This document shows, piece by piece, positions 1 through 8,778 of a stretch of DNA of 64,000 nt. Within the stretch, counting starts at the first letter, position 1. Each line of letters begins with the position of its first letter. The DNA is from JAABRB01 sp963735025. Lineage in GTDB: Bacteria > Pseudomonadota > Gammaproteobacteria > Burkholderiales > SG8-39. Below the pieces are notes generated by a model. That model searched no databases. It was given only the letters and a program-made list of their open reading frames with translations, and was not told where the DNA came from. A program made the translations under genes and the position numbers. The DNA is taken from NCBI GenBank assembly GCA_963735025.1, contig CAVTJG010000011.1, positions 186,001-250,000 on the forward strand, written 5' to 3'.

Positions 1-242
1 AATGGCCGGGCATTCTGCCTGGCGCCGCCGGGCCCGCGCGGCTGCTGGCCCGGACGCACACTGAGGAGATTGCTGCCGAGGCTGCGGATCTGGTTCGCCA
101 CGTGCAGGGTCGCGCCGCTGCCGAGCGTCACCATGATGATGACTGCGGCGACGCCGATCACAATGCCGAGAATCGTGAGCGACGAGCGCAGCACGTTGCG
201 ACGGATCTCCCGCAGCGCGAGCAGAAGTGCCTCGGCAAACAT
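1..242 (-). CDS. ABC transporter permease, MacB/FtsX type (N-terminal fragment)
   Basis: Only the first 80 or so codons are in the window; the gene continues past base 1. The start codon overlaps the stop of the upstream ATPase gene by one base (TGATG). The N-terminus (MFAEALLLALREIRRN) precedes a hydrophobic segment with the LTILGIVIGVAAVIIM pattern and a GSGA turn, typical of the first membrane helix of MacB-type permeases. It is the third gene of an adaptor-ATPase-permease operon, so it should be the inner-membrane component of an export or efflux system. The substrate cannot be told from sequence. The family is clear, and the rest of the protein cannot be judged. Confidence 0.82.
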   Translation of the reverse strand, partial: MFAEALLLALREIRRNVLRSSLTILGIVIGVAAVIIMVTLGSGATLHVANQIRSLGSNLLSVRPGQQPRGPGGARQNARP

Positions 243-1012
243 CAGAGGCGCCTCGGGTTTGGCCGATCGGAAGCGACCAACCCGTCGACGAACTGCACGA
301 TGCGCTGCGCGTAGGCCGCCATGTCGGCCTCGTGCGTCACCATGACGATCGTGATGCCTTGCTCGCGATTGAGCGCGACCAGGAGCTCCATGATCTCCCG
401 GCTACGCGCGGTGTCGAGATTCCCGGTCGGCTCGTCGGCGAGGATCACTGCCGGTTCGGTCGCGATAGCGCGCGCGATCGCCACGCGTTGCTGTTGCCCG
501 CCGGACAGCTCACCCGGTGTGTGGTGCGACCAGGCCTCGAGTCCGACGGTCGTGAGCGCGCGCAGTGCCCGCGCCTTGCGCTCGCGCGCCGACACCCTGC
601 GGTAAACGAGCGGTAGCTCGACGTTCTCCAGCGCAGTGGTGCGATTGAGCAAGTTGTAGCCCTGGAACACGAACCCGAGGTAGTGGCGGCGGAGCAGGGC
701 TCGCTGCTCGCGCGACACTCGTCCGACCTCGACACCTTGGAACAGATAGTCGCCGGTGCTCGGAACGTCGAGGCAGCCGAGGATGTTCATGCAGGTCGAT
801 TTGCCTGAGCCGCTCGGGCCCATGACCGCGACGAACTCGCCGACCGCGATGCGCAGGCTCACGCCGCGCAGCGCGTGCACCGCAGCGGCTCCGGTCCCGT
901 AGGTCCTGGTCACCTCGCGCAACTCGATAACCGGCGCGATGATCGGCGCGAAGATCGGCGGCGTCGTAGAGGGCTCGGACGCGGCGGCACTCCGTGGGGT
1001 GGTGGCTTCCAT
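242..1012 (-). CDS. ABC transporter ATP-binding protein, MacB/LolD type
   Basis: This 256-residue nucleotide-binding subunit hydrolyses ATP for an exporter of the MacB/LolCDE class. The Walker A motif GPSGSGKST is near residues 65-73, the signature LSGGQQQR is around 170, and Walker B with the EPTGNLD D-loop is about 20 residues further on. The roughly 28-residue N-terminal extension rich in Ala, Pro and Thr is not part of the ABC fold. The start codon overlaps the stop of the adaptor gene (TAATG), and the stop overlaps the permease start, indicating one translationally coupled operon. Close homologues work in macrolide, peptide or lipoprotein export; the actual cargo is unknown. Confidence 0.9.
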   Translation of the reverse strand: MEATTPRSAAASEPSTTPPIFAPIIAPVIELREVTRTYGTGAAAVHALRGVSLRIAVGEFVAVMGPSGSGKSTCMNILGCLDVPSTGDYLFQGVEVGRVSREQRALLRRHYLGFVFQGYNLLNRTTALENVELPLVYRRVSARERKARALRALTTVGLEAWSHHTPGELSGGQQQRVAIARAIATEPAVILADEPTGNLDTARSREIMELLVALNREQGITIVMVTHEADMAAYAQRIVQFVDGLVASDRPNPRRL

Positions 1013-2283
1013 TACTGCGCGGACTGCACCACGCCCGTCAGTACCTCCGCTCCAGGCGCAAGGGCGCCACTGACGACCTGCGTCATCCGGCCATCGGTCG
1101 GGCCAACGGTCACCTCGACGGGCGCCGGCTTGCCGTCTTGCAGCGTCCAGGCTCGCTGGTGACGCCGGTCGTTCGATGCCGGCTCGTCAGGGCGACTGCG
1201 CGGCGGAATCGGGAGAAGCCGACTCACGAAACTTCGCTTCTCCGCGACCTCGGGGGTCGGCGGCGTGAAGCGAAACGCCGCGTTCGGCACCAGCGTGACG
1301 TTCTCCAGCTGATTCACCGTAATGTTCGCAGTGCCGGTCATGCCGGGACGCAGGAGCAGCCCTTCATTGTCCGCGGTGAGGACGGTCTCGTAGGTGACCA
1401 CGCCGCTCACCGTCTTCGCGGCGTTGCGTACTTGAGCGACCTTGGAGGGGAATTCGCGTCCGGGATACGCATCGACGGTGAAGGTCGCGCTCTGCCCGGG
1501 TCTTACCTGCCCGATGTCCGCCTCGTCGACGTCGACGTGCAGTTCCATCCTGGTGAGGTCCTCGGCAAGCGTGAACAGCACGGGCGCCTGCAGCGTTGCC
1601 GCAACGGTCTGGCCGGGCTCGACCTTGCGCGCGAGGACGATGCCGTTGATCGGTGAGCGGATGACCGCCTTGCCAAGGTTCGTGCGATCCACCTCGAGGG
1701 TCGCGCGTGCCTGGTCCACCTGGCTCCGCGCGCTCTCGACCATCGCAACGGCGCGCTTGGACGCCGAATCCGCGGTGACAAGTGCCTCCTCCGACGTGAA
1801 CTTCTTTTCGAAAAGCTCTTTCGCGCGCACCAGCTTGCGGCGCGTTTCGTCCTCGTTCGCCTGTGCCTCGCGCAGCCTGGCCTGCGCCGATTTTAGCGCC
1901 GCCTCGGTCTGGACCACCTGCGATTCGAGCCGCGAGGTGTCGAGTCGCGCCAGCACCTGTCCGACCTTCACCGTGTCGTTGAAATCGACCTCGACGGCCT
2001 TGACGATTCCCGACAGCTCGCTGCCCACGTCCACCTGGTTGGTCGGCTGCAGCGTGCCCGTCGCAGTAACGATGACCGTAAGATTGCCGCGCTCCACCTT
2101 TGCGGTCTGGTATTGGACCTGCTGCTCGCCGCGTGAAAGGAAACCCGCAGTGACGAGACCGGCCGCGATCAGTGCGCCGGCGATGAGAACCCAACGCCAG
2201 ACACGGCGGGACCTCGATGCGGACGCTTCGAGCGCCAGGGTTTGCGCTACGTCAGGCGGCGCAGGGGGACGAAGGTCGGACAT
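1012..2283 (-). CDS. HlyD/MacA-type periplasmic adaptor (membrane fusion protein)
   Basis: This 423-residue membrane fusion protein should link the inner-membrane ABC complex to an outer-membrane channel. After a cytoplasmic stretch of about 30 residues there is one membrane anchor (VWRWVLIAGALIAAGLV). A biotinyl-lipoyl-like half-motif, a coiled-coil hairpin rich in Ala, Gln and Glu at about residues 120-200, the second lipoyl half (SPINGIVLARKVEPGQTV) and beta-barrel segments follow. The order adaptor, ATPase, permease with one-base overlaps is that of macAB-like operons. No outer-membrane factor gene is in the window. The region upstream (2284-2449) is shared with the divergent hyuA gene. 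Confidence 0.9.
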   Translation of the reverse strand: MSDLRPPAPPDVAQTLALEASASRSRRVWRWVLIAGALIAAGLVTAGFLSRGEQQVQYQTAKVERGNLTVIVTATGTLQPTNQVDVGSELSGIVKAVEVDFNDTVKVGQVLARLDTSRLESQVVQTEAALKSAQARLREAQANEDETRRKLVRAKELFEKKFTSEEALVTADSASKRAVAMVESARSQVDQARATLEVDRTNLGKAVIRSPINGIVLARKVEPGQTVAATLQAPVLFTLAEDLTRMELHVDVDEADIGQVRPGQSATFTVDAYPGREFPSKVAQVRNAAKTVSGVVTYETVLTADNEGLLLRPGMTGTANITVNQLENVTLVPNAAFRFTPPTPEVAEKRSFVSRLLPIPPRSRPDEPASNDRRHQRAWTLQDGKPAPVEVTVGPTDGRMTQVVSGALAPGAEVLTGVVQSAQ

Positions 2284-2449
2284 GCGTTAGAGCTCTGTGG
2301 CGGCGCGATGATCCGGCCATACCGGTAGGCGTTGCAGTTGAGACGAGCAAGAGGTTTCTCCGGGTCCGATCGTAGCATTGGATCGATCCGAATCCGGGAC
2401 GGCTTCCATCTTGTGGTATTCCTGGGCGAGGTCGAATAGGATTGCGGCG

Positions 2450-4480
2450 ATGACCAGGATCGTTGGCGTAGACGTCGGCGGCACGTTCACCGACCTCATC
2501 CTGATCGACGAGGGCGCGGGGGAGCTTCGCCTCGCCAAGGTCCCGACGACGCCGGAAAATCAGGCGGACGGGGTGCTCGCGGCGCTGGCGCAAACCGGCG
2601 CGGCTCTGGCGGAAGTCGCGACCATGGTTCATGGCACGACGACCACCACCAACGCGATGCTCGAGCGCAAGATCGCGCGGGTCGGATTGATCACCACCCG
2701 CGGCTTCCGCGACGTGCTCGAGCTCGGCCGGCGCACGCGGCCGCAGCCTTATGGACTTATCGGAAGCTTCACGCCGCTGGTGACGCGGGAGTTGCGGCTC
2801 GAGGTCGAGGAGCGGATGGACGCCTCGGGTGGGGTGGTCAGGCCGCTGGACGAGCCGGGTGTCGAGCGGGCCGCGCGTCGCCTACTGGAGCTCGGCGCCG
2901 AGAGCGTCGTCATCCATTTTCTGCACAGCTACATCAACCCCTCGCACGAGCTGCGCGCTGCCGAGATCGTGCGGCGCTTCTGGCCAAATCGGTACATCAC
3001 CGCCGGGCACGCAGTAATCTCCGAATACCGCGAATACGAGCGCGGTGTGACGGCTGCGGTGAACGCTTCCATCCAGCCGGTGTTGCATCGCTACATCGAG
3101 CGGCTCCAGGGAGAGCTCTCGGCGCGCGGCTTTGCCAACGAGCTGCTGGTCATGCAGGGCAATGGCGGTACGGTCGCCGCGGGCCTCGTTTCGGAGGCGG
3201 CCGTGAACACGGTCGGATCGGGTCCCGCATCCGGAGTGATCGCCGCGGCGTACACCGCCACGCAGTCCGGATTTCCGAACATCGTCACGTACGACATGGG
3301 CGGTACGTCGAGCGACGTCGCCCTCGTCCAGGCGGGGCTCCCGCAACTGTCGACCGAGCTCGAGCTCGAGTACGCCATGCCGATCCACGTGCCCATGATC
3401 GACATCCATACGATCGGGGCTGGCGGCGGATCGATTGCCGGGATCAACGATGCCGGGATGCTGCAGGTCGGTCCGGAAAGCGCGGGCGCGACGCCGGGCC
3501 CGATCTGCTACGGACGCGGTGGTGCGCAGGTCACGATCACGGATGCGAATCTGTTTCTCGGCCGACTCAACCCGGGACGGCTGCTATCGGTTGCGACGCC
3601 GGTCGCGTTCGAATCCTTGCGCGCTGCAGTCGCGGAGCAATTGGGGCAGCCCCTGGGTCTCGAGCCGGACGATGCGGCCGCGGCGGTGTTGCGAATCGCC
3701 AACGATCGCATGGCGAATGCGATCCGCATGGTGAGCCTCGCGCGCGGCCACGATCCGCGGGATTTCGCCCTGTTCGCATTCGGCGGCGCGGGTCCGTTGC
3801 ACGCGGTGGCACTTGCGCGCGAGCTGGGCATTCCGAAGGTCCTGATTCCCGCGCGCCCCGGTCTCACGAATGCCCTGGGTTGCGTCGTCGCGGACGTGCG
3901 TCACGACTTCGTCAGGACAGTCAATCGGCCGCTTCCGGAAGTGGGCCCGGATGTGGTCAAGAGCATCCTCGCGCAGCAGACATCCGACGGCAGAGCCATG
4001 CTCGAGCGGGAGCGGGTGACGGTGGAAGGCATCGAATACGTGCATCGGGCCGACATGCAGTTCCAGGGACAGAGCCACATCCTCACGGTGGCATTGCCGA
4101 ACGCGGACGTGACACCCGACGAGTTGCACCAGCTGTTCGAAGCGGCCTACTGGCAGCGCTTCGGCGTCGAGCTCAAGGAAATCCGCCCCGTGCTGGTCGG
4201 CCTGCACACCGCCGTGATCGGCAAGCGCCGTCCGGTGAGCCTGGCGGCGCTCGCCGCCGGCGAGCCGCGCGCCACGCTGGCAGAGGCGCAGACCGAGACG
4301 CGCGAAGTCTGGTTCGATGGCGAGCGCGTTCCGACACCTGTCTATCGCCGTGACTGGCTGCCGCAGAGCGCGACCTTTGCCGGGCCAGCGATCATCGAGC
4401 AACTCGACGCGACGACTGTCATCGAACCAGGCAATCGCGTTAGTCTTGATCCTCTCGGCAACCTGGTCGTGACAGTCTGA
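2450..4480 (+). CDS. hyuA: Hydantoinase/oxoprolinase subunit A (HyuA-like)
   Basis: This 676-residue protein belongs to the hydantoinase A/5-oxoprolinase family, whose members open cyclic amides such as hydantoins or 5-oxoproline, usually with ATP. The actin-like nucleotide-binding start GVDVGGTFTDL lies at residues 5-15, and the conserved MGGTSSDVAL and GAGGGSIA segments lie mid-protein, followed by FGGAGPLHA. I chose the ATG at 2450 because family homology begins there; an in-frame ATG at 2378 would add 24 unrelated residues. It is followed after 29 bases by the B subunit gene. The substrate cannot be inferred; acetophenone or acetone carboxylase subunits are related alternatives. Confidence 0.9.
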   Translation: MTRIVGVDVGGTFTDLILIDEGAGELRLAKVPTTPENQADGVLAALAQTGAALAEVATMVHGTTTTTNAMLERKIARVGLITTRGFRDVLELGRRTRPQPYGLIGSFTPLVTRELRLEVEERMDASGGVVRPLDEPGVERAARRLLELGAESVVIHFLHSYINPSHELRAAEIVRRFWPNRYITAGHAVISEYREYERGVTAAVNASIQPVLHRYIERLQGELSARGFANELLVMQGNGGTVAAGLVSEAAVNTVGSGPASGVIAAAYTATQSGFPNIVTYDMGGTSSDVALVQAGLPQLSTELELEYAMPIHVPMIDIHTIGAGGGSIAGINDAGMLQVGPESAGATPGPICYGRGGAQVTITDANLFLGRLNPGRLLSVATPVAFESLRAAVAEQLGQPLGLEPDDAAAAVLRIANDRMANAIRMVSLARGHDPRDFALFAFGGAGPLHAVALARELGIPKVLIPARPGLTNALGCVVADVRHDFVRTVNRPLPEVGPDVVKSILAQQTSDGRAMLERERVTVEGIEYVHRADMQFQGQSHILTVALPNADVTPDELHQLFEAAYWQRFGVELKEIRPVLVGLHTAVIGKRRPVSLAALAAGEPRATLAEAQTETREVWFDGERVPTPVYRRDWLPQSATFAGPAIIEQLDATTVIEPGNRVSLDPLGNLVVTV

Positions 4481-4509
4481 GCGCAAGTAAAGTCTGGAAG
4501 GAACGCCTC

Positions 4510-6280
4510 ATGGACATTCACGACGCACGTGGTTCACCCGACATCGATCCCATCACGCTGGTGGTGATCCAGAACGGGTTGCAGCAGGTCTGCAATGAGA
4601 TGGACCTGGCCTTCGTGCGCGCCGCGTTCTCTCCGGTGATCTCCGAAGCGCTGGACCGATCGGACGGCATCTACCATCGCGATACCGGCGAGCTGATCGC
4701 CCAGGGCGAACTCGGCCTGCCGGTCTTCGTGGGAACGATGCAGTTTTCCACGCAGGCGGTCATCGAGCGCGTGAAGGAGCAGGGGACACCGCTCGACGAA
4801 GGCGACATCTTCATCGTGAACGATCCCTATCTGGGCGGCACGCACCTCATGGACGTCAAGTTCGTGAAGCCGTTTTTCCATGAAGGGCGACTCTTCGCCT
4901 GGCTCGCGAACACCGGTCACTGGCCCGACACGGGCGGCTCGGTGCCGGGCGGGTTCTCCGCGAATGCGACCGAGGTGGAGCAGGAAGGCTTGCGTTTGCC
5001 GCCCGTCAAGCTCTACAAGCGCGGGATCATCGATCAGGAGATCCTGTCGATCATTCTTTCGAACATACGGATTGCCGATCAGCGGATCGGGGACATCAAG
5101 GCGCAGGCGGCCGCGCTTTCGATCGGAGAACGTCGTCTCACGGCGCTGCTCGATCGATACGGCGTCGTCACGGTCGAGCACGCAATCGGTGAACTGAAGT
5201 CCCGCGCGGCGCAACAAATGCGTGCGAGGATCGCCGAGATCCCGGACGGAACGTACGACGGCGAGGCCTTCGTCGATTCCGACGGCGTTGTGGACGAGCC
5301 GCTGCGCATCGCCATGCGCATCGTGAAGCAGGGCGAGACGTTGACGTTCGACATGACCGGCTCGTCTCCGCCTTGCCGCGGCCCTATGAACAGTGTGATC
5401 GCCACGACCAAATCGTCAATTTATCTGGCGGTCAAGCACGTGTTCCCGGATGTTCCCATCAACGCCGGGACATTTGCGCCACTGCGGATCATCGAGCCCG
5501 AGGGAACGTTTCTTTATGCGAAGTATCCGCGCCCGGTTTCCGGGTGTGCCGCGGAGGTCAGTCAGCGCATTGCGGAAGCGGTGTTCTCGGCACTCGTCAA
5601 GGCGATTCCCGACAAGTTGTTTGCTGCGCCGGCGGGCACGTCCGGCAACCTGTCGGTCGGTGGATTCGATCCGGCGCGCAATCGTGCCTACGTCATGTAT
5701 GTCATTTCCGGGGGAGGTTACGGGGGCTCCACCCGGGGCGACGGCCTGTCGAACGGGTGCTCGACCATCGGGATCTCCAAGACGACGCCCGATCGAGGTG
5801 ATGGAGCAGTTCTATCCCGTGCAGTTCGAGGAATACTCGCTCGCCGAAGGGTCCGGCGGCGCGGGCGAGTTTCGCGGCGGTTTCGGGGTGAACTACAAGA
5901 TCCGCATGCGCCGCGGCGAAGCCCGGGCATCGATGGTGATGGATCACGGTCGCGTCGGCCCGCAAGGCGCGCAAGGCGGAGCGGACGGCGGGGTCAATCG
6001 GGTGCGCATCGTGCGCGGAGGCGTGCCGTATTCGCCGCCGCACCTGTCAAAAGATCAGGGTATCGATATCGGGACGGGGGACGTCATCGAGGTGACGACC
6101 CCCGGCGGAGGCGGCTTCGGCGATCCGCTGCGCCGGGCGCCGGAACGCGTCGCACGCGACGTCGCGCACGGCTATTACACGCGCGGGGAGGCATCCGCCC
6201 TGTTCGGCGTAGAGCTGCGTGCCGACGGGTCGACCGACACCGAGGCAACGGCGGCGCGGCGGCAGCGACGGACGGTGTAG
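4510..6280 (+). CDS. hyuB: Hydantoinase B/oxoprolinase family protein, broken by a +1 frameshift near 5789
   Basis: This is the partner subunit of HyuA. The first frame covers about 425 residues of hydantoinase B sequence (NDPYLGGTHLMDVK, TGHWPDTGG, GGGYGGSTRGDG). Homology then jumps to the next frame at a run of C around 5788-5790; removing one C gives a continuous KTTPIEVMEQ. The second frame carries the conserved C-terminus (GGAGEFRGGFG, then TPGGGGFGDP) and ends at 6280. The repaired protein would be about 589 residues, normal for the family. The break may be a sequencing indel or real inactivation; this gene is not essential, so the sequence alone cannot decide. Confidence 0.85.
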
Positions 6281-6326
6281 CCCCGAGAGGGCATAATTTC
6301 CAGGTTTTCAACGTCAGGGAACGATC

Positions 6327-7094
6327 ATGCAGATCAAGGGCAGCACTTTCATCGTCACCGGCGGCGCCTCCGGGCTCGGCGGCGGTACCGCACGCATGCT
6401 TGCGGGCAACGGCGCCAACGTCCTCATTGCGGACCTTCAGGCGGACAAGGGCGAAGCACTTGCGAAGGAGCTCGGCAAGTCCGCACGCTTCGTCAAATGC
6501 GACGTCACCAGCGAGGCAGACGGTCAGGGGGTCGTCGATACGGCGCTCAAAACGTTCGGCGGGCTTCAAGGGCTGGTCAACTGCGCGGGCATCGCGATCG
6601 GCGAAAAGACGATCGGGAAGGAAGGGCCGCACTCGCTCGCCTCGTTTACCAAGACGATCAACATCAATCTCATCGGCACGTTCAACATGATTCGGCTGGC
6701 CGCTGCCGCAATGGCGAAGCAGCCACCACAGGAAAGCGGCGAGCGGGGCGTGATCATCTGCACGGCGTCGGTTGCCGCGTTCGACGGCCAGATCGGCCAG
6801 GTTGCCTACTCCGCATCGAAGGGCGGCATCGTCGGCATGACGCTGCCGATCGCCCGCGATCTCGCCCGCGACGGCATTCGCGTGCTCACGATCGCACCGG
6901 GAATTTTCGAGACGCCCATGCTGCACGGATTGCCCAAGGAGATCCAGGACTCGCTCGGCAAGCAGGTGCCGTTCCCCTCGCGCCTCGGCCGGGCGGACGA
7001 GTATGCGGCGCTGGCCAAGGCAATGATCGAGATCCAGATGCTGAACGGCGAAGTCGTACGCCTCGACGGCGCCATTCGCATGGCCCCGAAGTGA
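6327..7094 (+). CDS. Short-chain dehydrogenase, type II 3-hydroxyacyl-CoA dehydrogenase-like
   Basis: This 255-residue NAD(P)-dependent oxidoreductase has the cofactor motif TGGASGLGGG at residues 11-20, the NCAG motif, and the catalytic YSASKGG with a Ser upstream in ICTASVA. The C-terminal pattern PGIFETPML with a GLP segment resembles the HSD17B10-like subgroup that oxidises 3-hydroxyacyl-CoA and some steroids. Start ATG is preceded by AGGGAACG. It lies 46 bases after hyuB on the same strand, so the two may be co-transcribed, although a CATAAT hexamer at 6292-6297 could be a separate -10 site. Substrate is unproven. Confidence 0.88.
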   Translation: MQIKGSTFIVTGGASGLGGGTARMLAGNGANVLIADLQADKGEALAKELGKSARFVKCDVTSEADGQGVVDTALKTFGGLQGLVNCAGIAIGEKTIGKEGPHSLASFTKTININLIGTFNMIRLAAAAMAKQPPQESGERGVIICTASVAAFDGQIGQVAYSASKGGIVGMTLPIARDLARDGIRVLTIAPGIFETPMLHGLPKEIQDSLGKQVPFPSRLGRADEYAALAKAMIEIQMLNGEVVRLDGAIRMAPK

Positions 7095-7101
7095 CCCCGC
7101 A

Positions 7102-7122
7102 GGCGCGACCATCGGTCGCGCC
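7102..7122. terminator. GC-rich hairpin downstream of the SDR gene
   Basis: GGCGCGACC and GGTCGCGCC form a perfect 9-bp stem with a 3-base loop, placed between two convergent genes. There is no T-tract on either strand, so it is at best a Rho-assisted or 3'-end-stabilising structure. Confidence 0.5.
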
Positions 7123-7129
7123 GCGTGCG

Positions 7130-7152
7130 GTCATCCCCGCGAAAGCGGGGAG
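7130..7152. repeat. Short dispersed repeat, CCCCGC-GAAA-GCGGGG half-element
   Basis: The sequence GTCATCCCCGCGAAAGCGGG forms a 6-bp stem with a GAAA loop. It matches the arm of the larger inverted element at 23403-23497. Elements of this type (GTCATTCCCGCGAAAGCGGGAAT-like, similar in form to neisserial dRS3) are common in intergenic regions of proteobacteria. Here it sits between convergent stop codons. Confidence 0.6.
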
Positions 7153-7156
7153 CCAA

Positions 7157-7687
7157 TCACCCCTGTGCCGGCTTGAGGTGCTGCCGGTACTCCTCGGCCC
7201 GCGCAACGTAGCCGTCTGCGATCTTCAGCAGTCCGTCGATTTCCGCGGGCTCGAGATCGCGCACCACCTTGCCCGGCTGGCCGACGACGAGAACGCCGTC
7301 GGGTATCTGTTTCCCCTCGGGAATCAAAGTGTTCGCGCCGATCAGCGTGTGCTTGCCGATCACGGCGTGATTCAGGATGACTGCGCCGATGCCGATCAGG
7401 CTCCCTTCGCCGACAGTGCAACCATGCAGCATGGCCAGATGACCGACGGACGAGTTTCGGCCGAGAGTCAGCCGGATTCCCGCGTCCGTGTGCAGCACCG
7501 CGGCGTCCTGGACGTTCACCCGCTCGCCGATCGTGATCAGATCGCTGTCGCCGCGAATGACGACCTTGAACCAGATGCTCGCCTCGTTCTGGATCGCCAC
7601 CGATCCGATGACCGTTGCGTCGGGCGCGATATACCAGCGCTCCCCGCGAAACGTGACCTGTCGCTCTCCGAGTGAGTAGACCGGCAC
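7157..7687 (-). CDS. Gamma-class carbonic anhydrase family protein (YrdA/PaaY-like)
   Basis: This 176-residue left-handed beta-helix protein is built of hexapeptide repeats. The three metal-binding histidines of the gamma carbonic anhydrase family are present: H66 (VLHTDAG), H83 and H88 (GHLAMLHGC). Members form trimers with Zn or Fe between subunits; many lack proven CO2 hydration activity. The start is GTG at 7687, preceded on this strand by a strong AGGAGG five bases upstream. Its C-terminus (from about residue 150) is an amphipathic helix as in YrdA. It is convergent with the SDR gene. Confidence 0.9.
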   Translation of the reverse strand: MPVYSLGERQVTFRGERWYIAPDATVIGSVAIQNEASIWFKVVIRGDSDLITIGERVNVQDAAVLHTDAGIRLTLGRNSSVGHLAMLHGCTVGEGSLIGIGAVILNHAVIGKHTLIGANTLIPEGKQIPDGVLVVGQPGKVVRDLEPAEIDGLLKIADGYVARAEEYRQHLKPAQG

Positions 7688-7786
7688 CCTTGCCTCCTGT
7701 CAGCGGCCGCAATTGCTGAATGAAGAGATCATCTTAGATTAGCGGGGACGGCACGGCAAACCCGCGAACGGATTCCGGAGCGGCGA

Positions 7787-7817
7787 TTGGAATTCGGGAG
7801 CATCCGTTTGCTACTAT
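7787..7817 (+). promoter_or_regulatory. Putative sigma-70 promoter with extended -10
   Basis: TTGGAA (7787-7792) and TACTAT (7812-7817) are 19 bases apart, with TG one base before the -10. The start codon of the alpha/beta hydrolase gene follows 22 bases later. Spacing is a little long, and the TGN extension may compensate. Confidence 0.4.
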
Positions 7818-7839
7818 CGCCGCCTTCGTTACGCGACCT

Positions 7840-8709
7840 ATGAAATCCAGCGAATCGATCCACGTTCAGATACGCGGAGTCCAATACCACTGTCGCCGCT
7901 GGGGCGATCCCGTGCATCCGCGACTCTTGATGTTGCATGGCTGGATGGATGTCTCGGCGTCTTTCCAGTTCCTGGTGGACGCGCTCGCAGGACCCTGGCA
8001 CGTCATCGCACCCGACTGGCGCGGATTCGGCCTTTCCGGTTGGGGAAGCGCGGGAAGCTACTGGTTTCCCGACTACCTCGCCGATCTGGATGCGTTGCTC
8101 ACACACTTTTCTCCGGACAGTCCGGTGAACCTGATCGGACACAGCATGGGCGGTAATGTCGCGTGCCTTTACGCGGGGGCACGGCCGGAGCGGGTCGCGG
8201 CGCTGGTGAATCTCGAGGGCTTCGGTCTGGTGGCCACGGATCCACAGTCCGCCCCGCGCCGCTACGCGGAATGGCTACGCGAGCTTCCGCGTGACCATCG
8301 ATTCCGCGATTACGTGAACTTCGATGCGCTCGCTGCACGGCTGATCGCCGCCAATCCCCGGCTTACTCCGGTGCGTGCCGCGTTCCTCGCGCACCACTGG
8401 GGTGGAGCGGGACCGGACGGCAAGGTCCGGTTGCGCAGCGATCCCCGGCACAAGATCGTCAATCCGATCCTGTACCGCCTCGAGGAAGCCGAAGCGTGCT
8501 GGCGCAACGTGACGGCCCCGGTTCTCTGGGTCGAAGGGGAGCTCACCGATACGCCCCGGCGCCTGAATCTGGATGACGCAGGCCTGGCCGCGCGCCGTGA
8601 ATGTTTTGGCCGGTTGACCTATCGCAGAATTGCGGGCGCAGGGCACATGCTGCATCACGATCAGCCGGAGGCGCTCGCCGCGATTATCGAGGAGTTTTTG
8701 CGCGGCTGA
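7840..8709 (+). CDS. Alpha/beta hydrolase
   Basis: This 289-residue single-domain hydrolase has the oxyanion/HG motif LHGWMD at residues 31-36, nucleophile elbow GHSMGG with Ser at about residue 102, and a C-terminal catalytic His in GAGHMLHHD. The acid is probably an Asp in the WVEGELTD region. It resembles serum-hydrolase-like or ester hydrolases, but no specific substrate can be assigned. It lies just upstream of the RNase AM gene on the same strand (69 bases between). Confidence 0.88.
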   Translation: MKSSESIHVQIRGVQYHCRRWGDPVHPRLLMLHGWMDVSASFQFLVDALAGPWHVIAPDWRGFGLSGWGSAGSYWFPDYLADLDALLTHFSPDSPVNLIGHSMGGNVACLYAGARPERVAALVNLEGFGLVATDPQSAPRRYAEWLRELPRDHRFRDYVNFDALAARLIAANPRLTPVRAAFLAHHWGGAGPDGKVRLRSDPRHKIVNPILYRLEEAEACWRNVTAPVLWVEGELTDTPRRLNLDDAGLAARRECFGRLTYRRIAGAGHMLHHDQPEALAAIIEEFLRG

Positions 8710-8778
8710 CTTGAATTGGCCGCGTGCTACCATCGTTTTGCGAGAAGCAAGTGAATTGCATGAACGGGTGCTCCTGGC

